A stretch of 11,892 nt of DNA from DASXTB01 sp036505615 (GTDB taxonomy: Bacteria > Acidobacteriota > UBA6911 > JACQSX01), in assembly GCA_036505615.1 (NCBI GenBank), contig DASXTB010000249.1:1-11892 (forward strand). The letters are read 5' to 3'. How positions within the stretch are numbered: the first letter of the stretch is position 1; each line of letters begins with the position of its first letter. A model generated the notes under the pieces. The model was not told where the DNA came from, made no database searches, and saw nothing but the letters and a program-made list of their open reading frames with translations. Position numbers and translations under genes: made by a program. This document shows, piece after piece, positions 5,642 through 11,892 of the stretch.

Positions 5642-6643
5642 ATGAACCGACGGCAATTTTTGACAACGTCCGCAATCGGAGCAGCAGTCTCACGCGCGGC
5701 ACTTTCAACCCAGGCCAACAACGATAACCGACCGAGCCGCGCGCGTCAGCAAGCGGAGTCTCAAGGCATGCCGAAGCCCGGCCAGAAGCCCCGCGTCAAA
5801 CTGGGCATCTCGAGCTACTCTTACTGGCATTTTCGGCCGCCGAAAGTTTCCATTGAGACAGTCATCCAGAAAGCCAGCGAGTTGGGAGTGGAGGGCGTCG
5901 ATATTCTCCATCGGCAAATGGACGGCGACGAAACGGGTCCGCTGGACGCTGCATATCGGGCGTATTGCAACAGACTCAAACGACAAGCTCTCACCAGTGG
6001 CGTCGATTTAGTTTGCCTCTCCACTCACCAGAGCTTCGTCAATCCCAAGTCGCAAGACGCCGACAAAAACGTGGACCACACGAACAAATGCATCGAAATT
6101 GCTTATCAACTTGGCATTCCCTGCATCCGCATCAACACAGGCCGCTGGAACACCGTAGATTTCAACACCCTCATGGCCCAGCGAGGCATCGAGCCGGTTC
6201 TTTCGGGCTACACCGAGGAGGACGGTTTTAAGTGGTGCATTGACGGCATTCAAAGATGCTTGCCCAAGGCCCAGGAATGTGGCGTCGTTCTCGCATTGGA
6301 AAACCACTGGGGTTTGGCTCGCACGCCCGAAGGCCTGCTGCGCATCCTCAGCAGCATCCAATCGCCCTGGTTGGGTTGCCTGATGGATACGGGAAATTTT
6401 CTAGAGAGCCCGTATGAAAAGCTGAAGCAAATCGCACCCAAGACTGTGTTTGTGCAGGCCAAGACGTATTATGGAGGCGGGGAGTGGTACTCGCTCGACC
6501 TGGATTACGACAGAATTGCCGGCATTTTGGCCGATGTAAATTACACCGGTTACGTCTCACTGGAATTTGAAGGGAAGGAAAGCCCCGACATCGCCGTCCC
6601 GAAAAGCATCGCTTTGCTCCGACGAGCGTTTGGTAAAAGCTGA
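5642..6643 (+). CDS. Tat-exported sugar phosphate isomerase/epimerase-like TIM-barrel protein
   Basis: A 333-residue member of the AP-endonuclease-2/xylose-isomerase-like TIM-barrel family. It begins with a twin-arginine signal (MNRRQFLTTSAIGAAVS), so the folded protein is probably exported. The barrel starts at VKLGISSYSYW (52-62). Likely metal ligands and catalytic residues: E220 and H222 in ALENHWG, D249 in CLMDTGNF, Q272 in VQAKTYY, and E308 in VSLEFEG, the usual E-D/H-E arrangement for divalent-metal isomerases. The substrate cannot be read from sequence; related exported proteins are assigned to sugar isomerisation or inositol/keto-sugar metabolism. Residues 30-38 (RPSRARQQA) between signal and barrel are encoded by a copy of the dispersed 24-base repeat. 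No good ribosome binding site precedes the ATG at 5642, and a palindrome ends 19 bases upstream. The gene stands alone, followed by 409 bases of palindromic DNA. Confidence 0.88.
   Translation: MNRRQFLTTSAIGAAVSRAALSTQANNDNRPSRARQQAESQGMPKPGQKPRVKLGISSYSYWHFRPPKVSIETVIQKASELGVEGVDILHRQMDGDETGPLDAAYRAYCNRLKRQALTSGVDLVCLSTHQSFVNPKSQDADKNVDHTNKCIEIAYQLGIPCIRINTGRWNTVDFNTLMAQRGIEPVLSGYTEEDGFKWCIDGIQRCLPKAQECGVVLALENHWGLARTPEGLLRILSSIQSPWLGCLMDTGNFLESPYEKLKQIAPKTVFVQAKTYYGGGEWYSLDLDYDRIAGILADVNYTGYVSLEFEGKESPDIAVPKSIALLRRAFGKS
5731..5754 (+). repeat. Dispersed 24-base repeat, copy inside the isomerase coding sequence
   Basis: It matches 5459-5482 at 23 of 24 bases, and lies in frame between the Tat signal and the TIM barrel, encoding about residues 30-38. 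The arginine/glutamine-rich linker is therefore probably repeat-derived. Confidence 0.75.
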
Positions 6644-6707
6644 AGCGACGAATTGTGTTCAGTCCTGTTGCGGATTGATTTCCGATAGGAGTTTGGACAT
6701 TTCGGCA

Positions 6708-6732
6708 GCCCGTCCCGCGTGGCGGGACGGGC
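6708..6732. repeat. Perfect 11-bp hairpin downstream of the isomerase gene
   Basis: GCCCGTCCCGC, loop GTG, GCGGGACGGGC. It lies 64 bases after the isomerase stop and could help end transcription, but no T-run follows. It is preceded at 6688-6702 by GGAGTTTGGACATTT, a 15-mer that recurs in inverse orientation at 9709-9723 next to another palindrome. Confidence 0.8.
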
Positions 6733-6741
6733 GGAAGCGTG

Positions 6742-6958
6742 TGGCCCCGGGTGGAGCGAAGCGCAACCCGGGGTTACAAGGAAAAATAAATGCAGAGCCC
6801 GCCGGAGGCGGGCGACAGCAGAGCTAATCGCGCTCACGAGATCAGATTTTGAGGAAGAGCCTTCATTTGGTAAAGGTCTGTCGCCTGCGACTGCGGGCTC
6901 CAACTCCCGATTTATATTTCTCTTGACCCCGGGTTCCGCTTCGCTGCACCCGGGGCTA
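6742..6958. repeat. Compound nested palindrome, ~80-base arms
   Basis: The left arm (6742-6818) and right arm (6878-6958) are imperfect inverted copies. Each arm contains two hairpins. One is CCCCGGGT/ACCCGGGG around a GCGAAGC-type core (6745-6773 and 6927-6955). The other is GC-rich: GCCCGCC/GGCGGGC at 6797-6813, with a weaker equivalent GCCTGC/GCGGGC at about 6883-6898. In the CCCCGGGT hairpin an inner G-C pair of the left arm is C-G in the right arm, so pairing is kept. About 59 unremarkable bases separate the arms. Most of the 409-base gene-free stretch 6644-7052 consists of this element and its flanking hairpins. Confidence 0.85.
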
Positions 6959-6967
6959 CATGCTATC

Positions 6968-6984
6968 GCCCGCCTGCGGCGGGC
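6968..6984. repeat. GC-rich hairpin next to the compound palindrome
   Basis: GCCCGCC, loop TGC, GGCGGGC: the same seven-base stem as at 6797-6813 but with a different loop. It lies just outside the right arm of the compound palindrome. Confidence 0.75.
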
Positions 6985-7010
6985 TTACGGCCGCTTAAGC
7001 ATAGTTCATA

Positions 7011-7034
7011 AAAACATGCACGCTGGAAGCGTGC
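7011..7034 (-). terminator. Candidate intrinsic terminator of the ADOP permease gene
   Basis: Read on the minus strand, 18 bases after the permease stop: GCACGCT, loop TCC, AGCGTGC, then ATGTTTTTATG. A seven-bp stem followed closely by a five-T run fits a weak rho-independent terminator. The stem sequence also looks like a dispersed hairpin repeat, so the role is inferred. Confidence 0.45.
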
Positions 7035-7052
7035 GCTCCCAGGAGGGATCTC

Positions 7053-9539
7053 CTACTCTTCGCGCAGGACGCGCATGGGATCCAAGAGCGTTGCGCGGCG
7101 AGCGGGAATGTAACTAGCCAGCAGAGCCACGGCCGTAAGCATCAAAGCGACCGCCGCAAACGTAGACGGATCTTTTTCTGGAACGTTAAACAGAAGCGTT
7201 GTGATTATCCTGCTCAAAAGCAGTGAACCGAGCATTCCGGCCAGCATGCCGGCTCCGATCAACCCAAGGCTTTGCCCAAGCACCAGCCAGAGAACCTGCC
7301 TTCGCTGCGCCCCCAACGCCATGCGAATTCCAATCTCGTGCGAGCGTTGTGTCACCGCGTAAGACATCACGCCGTAGATTCCCACAGCAGCCAGCAGCAG
7401 CGCCGTTCCGGCGAAAATACCCAACAAAACCATGAGCAATCTTCTGCGCGCAATCGAGTCAGAGAGAATCTGTTCCATCGTCCGAATGCGATAGACCGGC
7501 TGATCTTTATCAAGCGCTGCTACCTCTTGCCGGATGGCAGCAGCAAGGCTCGCGGGATCCACGACTCCCCGATTGCGAGTGTCACCCGCCGGAGACGCGG
7601 AAGTTCGGATCGCCAGGCTCATCGCAGGCCAGGGATTTTGCGTTTGAGGCCAGTAAAGCTGCACCCTTGAGCGTGCTTCCAGAGTTCGGTAGCGCACATG
7701 GCGGACCACTCCCACAATCTTCATCCAGGGGTTGGTCGACTGCCGTCCACCTCTCTTGAGACGACGGCCGATCGGATCGTCGTCGGGCCAGTACGCCCGC
7801 GCCATGCTCTCATCGATGATCGCGACCGGTTCGCTAAGCTCCGTGTCGTGCTCGTCAAAGAAGCGACCCCGCACAAGCGCAATTCCCATCGCTTGAAAAT
7901 ATCCCGGCGTCACGGGCCGCCAGTCAGCTTCGGGCGAGGCATTCGGCCCGGTGATCGTACGGCTGTCAACTGTGGTAGTTCCCGACGACCCTTGACCGGT
8001 CAACGGAAGAGCTGATACGGCACCTGTGGAATTCACGCCGGGCAGCTTTAAGACGCGATCCATCAACTGGCGGAAGAAATTGCTGATCTGCTCCGATTTG
8101 GAATACTTCGGCTGCGGCAGAGATATTCTCATCGTGAGAACGCCTTTAGGGTCAAATCCAGCGTCGACCCGCTGCAGATTGGCGAAACTCTTCAGTAGCA
8201 ATCCAGCGCCCACGAGCAAAACAAGAGAGAGCGCAATTTCCGCTGTTATTAACGTACGACGTAGTCTCTGCGATCCAGGCCCGACACCCGCGCTGCGGCC
8301 GCCTTCTTTAAGCGATTCGTGAGGCTCGAATTTTGACGAGTGCAGAGCGGGAACGACACCGAACAATACACCTGTTATCAGTGAAACCACGACGGTGAAG
8401 CCAAGCACCGCGCCATTCATCTGGGCGCCGGCAATTCGCGGATAGCTTGACCGGCTGATATTGATGAGAACGCGCAGGCTCCAGTGGGCCAGGAACAGCC
8501 CGGTTGCCCCGCCAAACATCGAAAGCAGGATGCTTTCCGTGAGCAGTTGGCGAATCAGGCGGCTGCGGCCCGCACCCAGCGCTCCGCGGATAGCAATTTC
8601 GCGCTCCCGCGCCGATGCCCGCGCAAGCTGAAGGTTGGCGACATTGCCACAGGCGATCAGCAGAACAAAGCCGACCGCTCCCATCAGGATCCAAAGTGAT
8701 GTGCGAAGGTCACCCACTAGCTCATCAATCAAGGGGACCAGGCGGACCTCAAAGTGGAAGTCGCGGTAAGGATAAGTTGGATTCTGTTCGATGATTCGGC
8801 GCGACACGACCATCATGTCCGCGCGCGCCTGCTCGAAAGAGAGATTCGGTTTAATTCTGGCCAATACTTCCAAGCCATGCGAGCCGCGGTTCCCCGGATC
8901 GAGATCAGCGCGCCCAAAAACCAGCGGAGTCCACATCTCGGCATCTCCTGGGAATTGAAAGTCGGCCGGCAGGATTCCGATTACCGTGTAACTTTGGCCG
9001 TTCAGGGCTAGATTTCTACCGAGTAGATCTCGATCGCCTCCAAAGCGGCGCTTCCAGAGGCCGTCACTCACAATCACAACACGATCGTGACCGGCCTGGT
9101 CTTCGCCCTCGGAAAAAATCCGGCCCATCTGTGCCTGCACGCCCAGCAGCGAAAAAAAACTGGCGGATACCTGCGCGCCTTCCACGCGCTCCGGAATTCC
9201 GTCCGAGGTGATGTTGAAGCTTGCGCCATCGATGGCGGCCAGATGCGAAAAACTGCTGTTTAGGTTGCGAAGGTCGACGATTTCCGGGGCGGAAACCCAG
9301 TTTTGGTCGTTAGGAATGCCGATACCCGTAAATTGCATCCACACCTTGACCAACTGCCCGCCATCCGGATAAGGCAACGGGCGCAGCAGGACCGCGTTTA
9401 CCACGCTGAAAATGGCCGAATTTGCCCCGATGCCCAGCGCTAGTGCCACGACGGCCACTATCGTGAAAGCGGGATTCCTTAGAAGAACCCGAATACCGAA
9501 ACGGACGTCCTGAAGGAGCGCTTCTATTAATGGAGACAT
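7053..9539 (-). CDS. ADOP-type ABC transporter permease (MacB/FtsX duplicated)
   Basis: An 828-residue inner-membrane permease of the acidobacterial duplicated orphan type, made of two MacB periplasmic-domain plus FtsX units in one chain. Unit 1: N-terminal cytoplasmic helix (LLQDVRFGIRVLLRNPAFT), membrane span ~26-47, periplasmic domain ~50-280, spans near 282-300, 337-353 and 378-398. Unit 2: span ~430-450, periplasmic domain ~455-700, spans near 702-724, 755-775 and 797-811. Each unit has its coupling motif: EREIAIRGALGAGR (~312-325) and HEIGIRMALGAQR (~734-746). It ends PARRATLLDPMRVLREE, typical for the family. No ATPase gene is adjacent, hence 'orphan', and the PadR-type regulator often found next to such genes is absent. 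ATG at 9537-9539 is preferred because it places the family N-terminus correctly; a TTG at 9578 is also in frame, and neither has a clear ribosome binding site. The substrate is unknown; the family is linked to efflux by analogy with MacB. It lies downstream of the GH3 gene on the same strand, but 250 bases of hairpins separate them. Confidence 0.93.
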   Translation of the reverse strand: MSPLIEALLQDVRFGIRVLLRNPAFTIVAVVALALGIGANSAIFSVVNAVLLRPLPYPDGGQLVKVWMQFTGIGIPNDQNWVSAPEIVDLRNLNSSFSHLAAIDGASFNITSDGIPERVEGAQVSASFFSLLGVQAQMGRIFSEGEDQAGHDRVVIVSDGLWKRRFGGDRDLLGRNLALNGQSYTVIGILPADFQFPGDAEMWTPLVFGRADLDPGNRGSHGLEVLARIKPNLSFEQARADMMVVSRRIIEQNPTYPYRDFHFEVRLVPLIDELVGDLRTSLWILMGAVGFVLLIACGNVANLQLARASAREREIAIRGALGAGRSRLIRQLLTESILLSMFGGATGLFLAHWSLRVLINISRSSYPRIAGAQMNGAVLGFTVVVSLITGVLFGVVPALHSSKFEPHESLKEGGRSAGVGPGSQRLRRTLITAEIALSLVLLVGAGLLLKSFANLQRVDAGFDPKGVLTMRISLPQPKYSKSEQISNFFRQLMDRVLKLPGVNSTGAVSALPLTGQGSSGTTTVDSRTITGPNASPEADWRPVTPGYFQAMGIALVRGRFFDEHDTELSEPVAIIDESMARAYWPDDDPIGRRLKRGGRQSTNPWMKIVGVVRHVRYRTLEARSRVQLYWPQTQNPWPAMSLAIRTSASPAGDTRNRGVVDPASLAAAIRQEVAALDKDQPVYRIRTMEQILSDSIARRRLLMVLLGIFAGTALLLAAVGIYGVMSYAVTQRSHEIGIRMALGAQRRQVLWLVLGQSLGLIGAGMLAGMLGSLLLSRIITTLLFNVPEKDPSTFAAVALMLTAVALLASYIPARRATLLDPMRVLREE

Positions 9540-9637
9540 GTCAATATTCAATACTGAATCGCGGCCAAGAAGTTCCAACCCAGTTAGACCAGATCAGGCC
9601 TAAAAAGTTGTGTGATGATGACTTGATTAGCGGCGCT

Positions 9638-9704
9638 GAGACGCCCCGTGGGGCGTCTCCTGCACGATGAAAGATTGTGCAGGAGACGGCCCACCGGCCG
9701 TCTC
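9638..9704. repeat. Nested double palindrome (REPIN-like) between the GH3 and ADOP genes
   Basis: Two 28-base arms (9638-9665 and 9677-9704), separated by GATGAAAGATT, are inverted copies at 25 of 28 positions. Each arm is itself a hairpin: GAGACGCCCC/GGGGCGTCTC on the left and GAGACGGCC/GGCCGTCTC on the right. Two of the three differences exchange a C-G pair for a G-C pair at the same stem position, so the fold is conserved while the sequence changes. Alternatively the whole element can fold as one long stem. It lies about 100 bases upstream of the permease start. Confidence 0.9.
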
Positions 9705-9726
9705 TCCAAAATGTCCAAACTCCAGG

Positions 9727-9782
9727 GTCCGCTTCGCGGACAAGGCGCGCCTATGGCGCGCTGAAGGCCGCTTCAAGCGGCC
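9727..9782. repeat. Row of three GC-rich hairpins after the GH3 stop
   Basis: GTCCGC/GCGGAC (9727-9741, loop TTC), GCGCGCC/GGCGCGC (9745-9761, loop TAT) and GGCCGCTT/AAGCGGCC (9766-9782, one-base centre). The last begins seven bases after the GH3 stop on the minus strand and could act in termination or message protection. No T-run follows directly. Confidence 0.75.
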
Positions 9783-9789
9783 TCGGTTC

Positions 9790-11637
9790 TCAGTACCTCA
9801 AACCGTAACCGTACTTAAATAGTGGATCGTAATTGCGATCGCCAATGTTAATCGGGATCTGGGACATGGAGCGGGGCCATGAGAACGAAAGCTTTCCCGT
9901 CGGCTTGTAATCGCCGAAGAGCACATCGGCCACGCCCTGGCCTTCGGTTCCTGGCAGCCAGGCGGCGATGAACGCATCGGCGCGGTCCAGCGCCTCGTTG
10001 ATGATCATCGGGCGGCCGGAAAGCAGAATCACCACTACCGGGATGCCCGCCTTCTTCATGTTGTCGACCGCTTCAACGTCCTCCTTGGCCAGCGAGAGGT
10101 CGGTGCGATCACCCCTTCCCTCAGCGTACGGCGTCTCGCCAATCACAACAACGCCGATATTTGCGCCGGCCGCTCCCGTGCCGTCCTTGGCAAACGTCAC
10201 CTCGGTGTTCGTCGATGCCGCTTTCTTAATGGCGGAGAGAATGGTCGTGCCGCCCGGTGTTACATCGCCGCTGCCGCCCTGCCAGGTGATGGTCCATCCG
10301 CCGCACTGGTTGCCGAGGTCATCGGCACTCTTGCCGCCGACATGAATGCGGGTCACTCGCCTAGAAATCGGCAGCGCCTTGCGCTCGTTCTTGAGAAGCA
10401 CCAGCGATTCGCGCACTGCCTGGCGCGCCACCTGGCGGTGCTCTGGCGAGCCGAACGTCTGATGGAGCTTCCGGTCGGCCAGGGGGTCTTTGTCCATTAA
10501 ACCCATGGCGAACTTCACGCGCAGGATGCGCGTCACTGCATCATCGATTCGTGACAGCGGTACCTTGCCCTCGTTCACCAGTTCCTTCAGAAGCCGGATG
10601 AAGTCGCGGTGCCGACCGGCAATCATCGCCATGTCCATGCCCGCGTTCATCGAAATCCCGATAGCCGTTTTGTAATCCCGGTCGACCTGTTCGATGGCAT
10701 TCCAGTCGGAAATCAGGAAGCCTTCGAAGCCCAATTCCTGCTTGAGAATCTCCGTCAGCAGGCGCTTGCTGGCTGAGCACTTCACGCCGTTCCAACTGTT
10801 ATAGGAAGGCATGATGGAGCCGACACCGGCGCGGACCGCCGAGACATAACCCGGCAGGTGCAAGCGCCGCAGTGTTGCTTCATCCACGCGCGTGTCGCCC
10901 TGGTCCAGCCCCTGGCCTTTGCCGGCTGATCCAAATGAGGTACCGCCGTCGCCCACGTAATGTTTGGCGCAGGCGAGCACGGAAACCGCGCCCGCCAGGC
11001 TGGGACTCTGAAAGCCGCGCACCGCCGCTTCGGCCAACTCCGCGACCAGCTTCGGATCTTCCGAGAAACCTTCATAGGTCCGGCCCCAACGCTCGTCCTG
11101 AGGAACTGTCACGCACGGCGCGAAGACCCAGTTGATTCCCGTGGCGCGCACCTCCTCGGCGGTGATGCGCTCCATCTTTTCAATCAAAGCGGCATCGCGC
11201 ATGCAGCCGAGACCGATCTGGTGAGGGAAGATGACAGCGCCCAGCACGTTGTTGTGCCCGTGCACGGCGTCAATGCCGTAAAGAATCGGGATGCGCAGAC
11301 GGGTCCTGCCGGTGCGCTGCTGGAGGCTATCGTACAGATCAGTCCAGGCCTGGAGACTGTTGCCTTCCTTCGGATCGGAGTCGCCGCCGCTCAGCACCGA
11401 ACCAAGGAAGTAGTTTTCGATGTCCGCCGGATCCTTCAAAGACCCAATATCGGCTTGCGTCATCTGGCCGATCTTTTCCTCCAGCGTCATCTGGGCGAGC
11501 AGCGGTTTTACTTGCCGGTCGTACGAAGAAAATGGCTTCGGTCCGGATGCCGAATTGACCGCGCGTGATATTAAGAAAATGCCTATGGAAACAACACAAA
11601 ATAGCACGGGAACCCGGAAGGCACTGGCATTTTGCAT
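9790..11637 (-). CDS. Glycoside hydrolase family 3 beta-glucosidase / glucan exohydrolase
   Basis: A 615-residue exported GH3 enzyme that removes glucose from the non-reducing end of beta-glucans or cello-oligosaccharides by a retaining mechanism. Residues 8-31 form a hydrophobic signal or anchor (VPVLFCVVSIGIFLISRAV). Domain 1, a TIM barrel, spans ~40-385 with ILYGIDAVHGHNN (118-130), RWGRTYEGFSEDP (183-195), KHYVGDGGT (225-233) and the nucleophile D311 in GFEGFLISDWNAI. Domain 2, an alpha/beta sandwich, spans ~405-615, with the probable acid/base E501 in VIGETPYAEGRGD. The layout and length match plant and bacterial beta-D-glucan exohydrolases of the barley ExoI type, with no third fibronectin domain. 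ATG at 11635-11637 follows GAGGAGAA (11644-11651) by six bases. The protein likely acts in the periplasm on plant or microbial glucans. Substrate linkage cannot be fixed from sequence. Confidence 0.95.
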   Translation of the reverse strand: MQNASAFRVPVLFCVVSIGIFLISRAVNSASGPKPFSSYDRQVKPLLAQMTLEEKIGQMTQADIGSLKDPADIENYFLGSVLSGGDSDPKEGNSLQAWTDLYDSLQQRTGRTRLRIPILYGIDAVHGHNNVLGAVIFPHQIGLGCMRDAALIEKMERITAEEVRATGINWVFAPCVTVPQDERWGRTYEGFSEDPKLVAELAEAAVRGFQSPSLAGAVSVLACAKHYVGDGGTSFGSAGKGQGLDQGDTRVDEATLRRLHLPGYVSAVRAGVGSIMPSYNSWNGVKCSASKRLLTEILKQELGFEGFLISDWNAIEQVDRDYKTAIGISMNAGMDMAMIAGRHRDFIRLLKELVNEGKVPLSRIDDAVTRILRVKFAMGLMDKDPLADRKLHQTFGSPEHRQVARQAVRESLVLLKNERKALPISRRVTRIHVGGKSADDLGNQCGGWTITWQGGSGDVTPGGTTILSAIKKAASTNTEVTFAKDGTGAAGANIGVVVIGETPYAEGRGDRTDLSLAKEDVEAVDNMKKAGIPVVVILLSGRPMIINEALDRADAFIAAWLPGTEGQGVADVLFGDYKPTGKLSFSWPRSMSQIPINIGDRNYDPLFKYGYGLRY

Positions 11638-11728
11638 CTTGCGTTCTCCTCGTTATTCAAAATTGTGAAACCACGGGGGACACTGGGAACACAGCGCCGC
11701 AAAGCCGCAACCCATTAAAAAGCCCGAT

Positions 11729-11752
11729 CACGACCACGTTCACGTTCACGAC
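11729..11752 (+). repeat. Short hexamer repeat, four units
   Basis: CACGAC CACGTT CACGTT CACGAC: four in-phase hexamers in the gap between the GH3 start and the insertion sequence. The rest of 11652-11790 shows no gene or clear promoter. Confidence 0.6.
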
Positions 11753-11786
11753 ACGCCTGTCCAAATTAGCTTTTCGGAGAGGCACG

Positions 11787-11892
11787 GCTGAGCCATCCTA
11801 ATAGGGTATTTGCAGACATCCTAAAGGGAGGGCAATCAGCCGTGAATAGATTTTGCAGCATCTTCAATCAAATGCTCCAGCTTTTTCCACGT
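11787..11892 (+). mobile_element. Left end of an insertion sequence, cut by the window edge
   Basis: The DNA from about 11787 changes in character and leads into a transposase start. It contains a repeated CATCCTA (11794-11800 and 11818-11824), as often seen at insertion-sequence ends. The terminal inverted repeat cannot be defined because the other end lies outside the window, so the left boundary is approximate. Confidence 0.6.
11842..11892 (+). CDS. Transposase N-terminus (DUF4372/IS4-type), partial
   Basis: A GTG start at 11842 preceded by GGAGGG (11827-11832) at nine bases opens a frame that runs off the window after 17 codons: VNRFCSIFNQMLQLFPR. Many IS4-type transposases carrying an N-terminal DUF4372 domain begin in this way, with a short basic start, an aromatic, a Q-LL/LQL helix and then a PR or PRYEF motif. 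The strong ribosome binding site and the position next to apparent insertion-sequence terminal DNA support the call. The catalytic DDE residues lie beyond the window. Assignment rests on a short N-terminal motif. Confidence 0.65.
   Translation, partial: MNRFCSIFNQMLQLFPR

Noticed and set aside
6567..7117. Open frames in the palindromic region after the isomerase gene
   Set aside because: They are read through GC-rich inverted repeats on both strands and have no protein-like features.
9540..9578. Longer start (TTG at 9578) for the ADOP permease
   Set aside because: The added 13 residues do not match the family N-terminus and no ribosome binding site supports it.

Overview
The window looks like a chromosomal segment of an acidobacterium or close relative. 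The main reason is an ~830-residue MacB/FtsX permease of the acidobacterial duplicated orphan permease (ADOP) type, plus a fragment of a second one. A DUF2630 protein, a Tat-signal sugar-phosphate isomerase-like protein and intergenic space packed with palindromic repeats are consistent with this. The taxonomic call is an inference from family content.

Layout. Positions 1-775 hold one small intact gene (DUF2630, minus strand) between two gene remnants: the stub of an ADOP permease (93-224) and the last 45 codons of an alpha/beta hydrolase (560-697). Positions 775-1990 are a two-gene minus-strand operon of a proline/alanine-rich lipoprotein followed by an OmpA-type peptidoglycan-binding protein, with a candidate promoter and a palindrome upstream. 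At 2257-2637 lies a plausible small one-span membrane protein of unknown function on the plus strand. It is followed by a C-terminal amidohydrolase remnant on the minus strand (about 2657-2761).

Positions 2952-5344 carry the clearest metabolic unit: tdh (L-threonine 3-dehydrogenase) and kbl (2-amino-3-ketobutyrate CoA ligase), which together convert threonine to glycine and acetyl-CoA. A long imperfect inverted repeat lies between the two genes. After a heptamer tandem repeat and palindromes comes a Tat-exported TIM-barrel sugar isomerase/epimerase-like gene (5642-6643). A copy of a dispersed repeat lies inside its coding sequence.

The right half is on the minus strand: a GH3 beta-glucosidase/glucan exohydrolase (9790-11637) and the ADOP permease (7053-9539), separated by a train of hairpins. 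At the right edge (about 11790-11892, plus strand) an insertion sequence begins, with the first 17 codons of a transposase resembling the DUF4372/IS4-type family.

The most unusual structure is in the intergenic DNA. Three unrelated-looking elements (5542-5622, 6742-6958, 9638-9704) share one architecture: two self-complementary hairpin arms that are also inverted copies of each other. In all three, paired substitutions between the arms keep the hairpin stem. This resembles REP doublets (REPINs) of gamma-proteobacteria, but no transposase of that type is visible here. No tRNA, rRNA or CRISPR array was seen.
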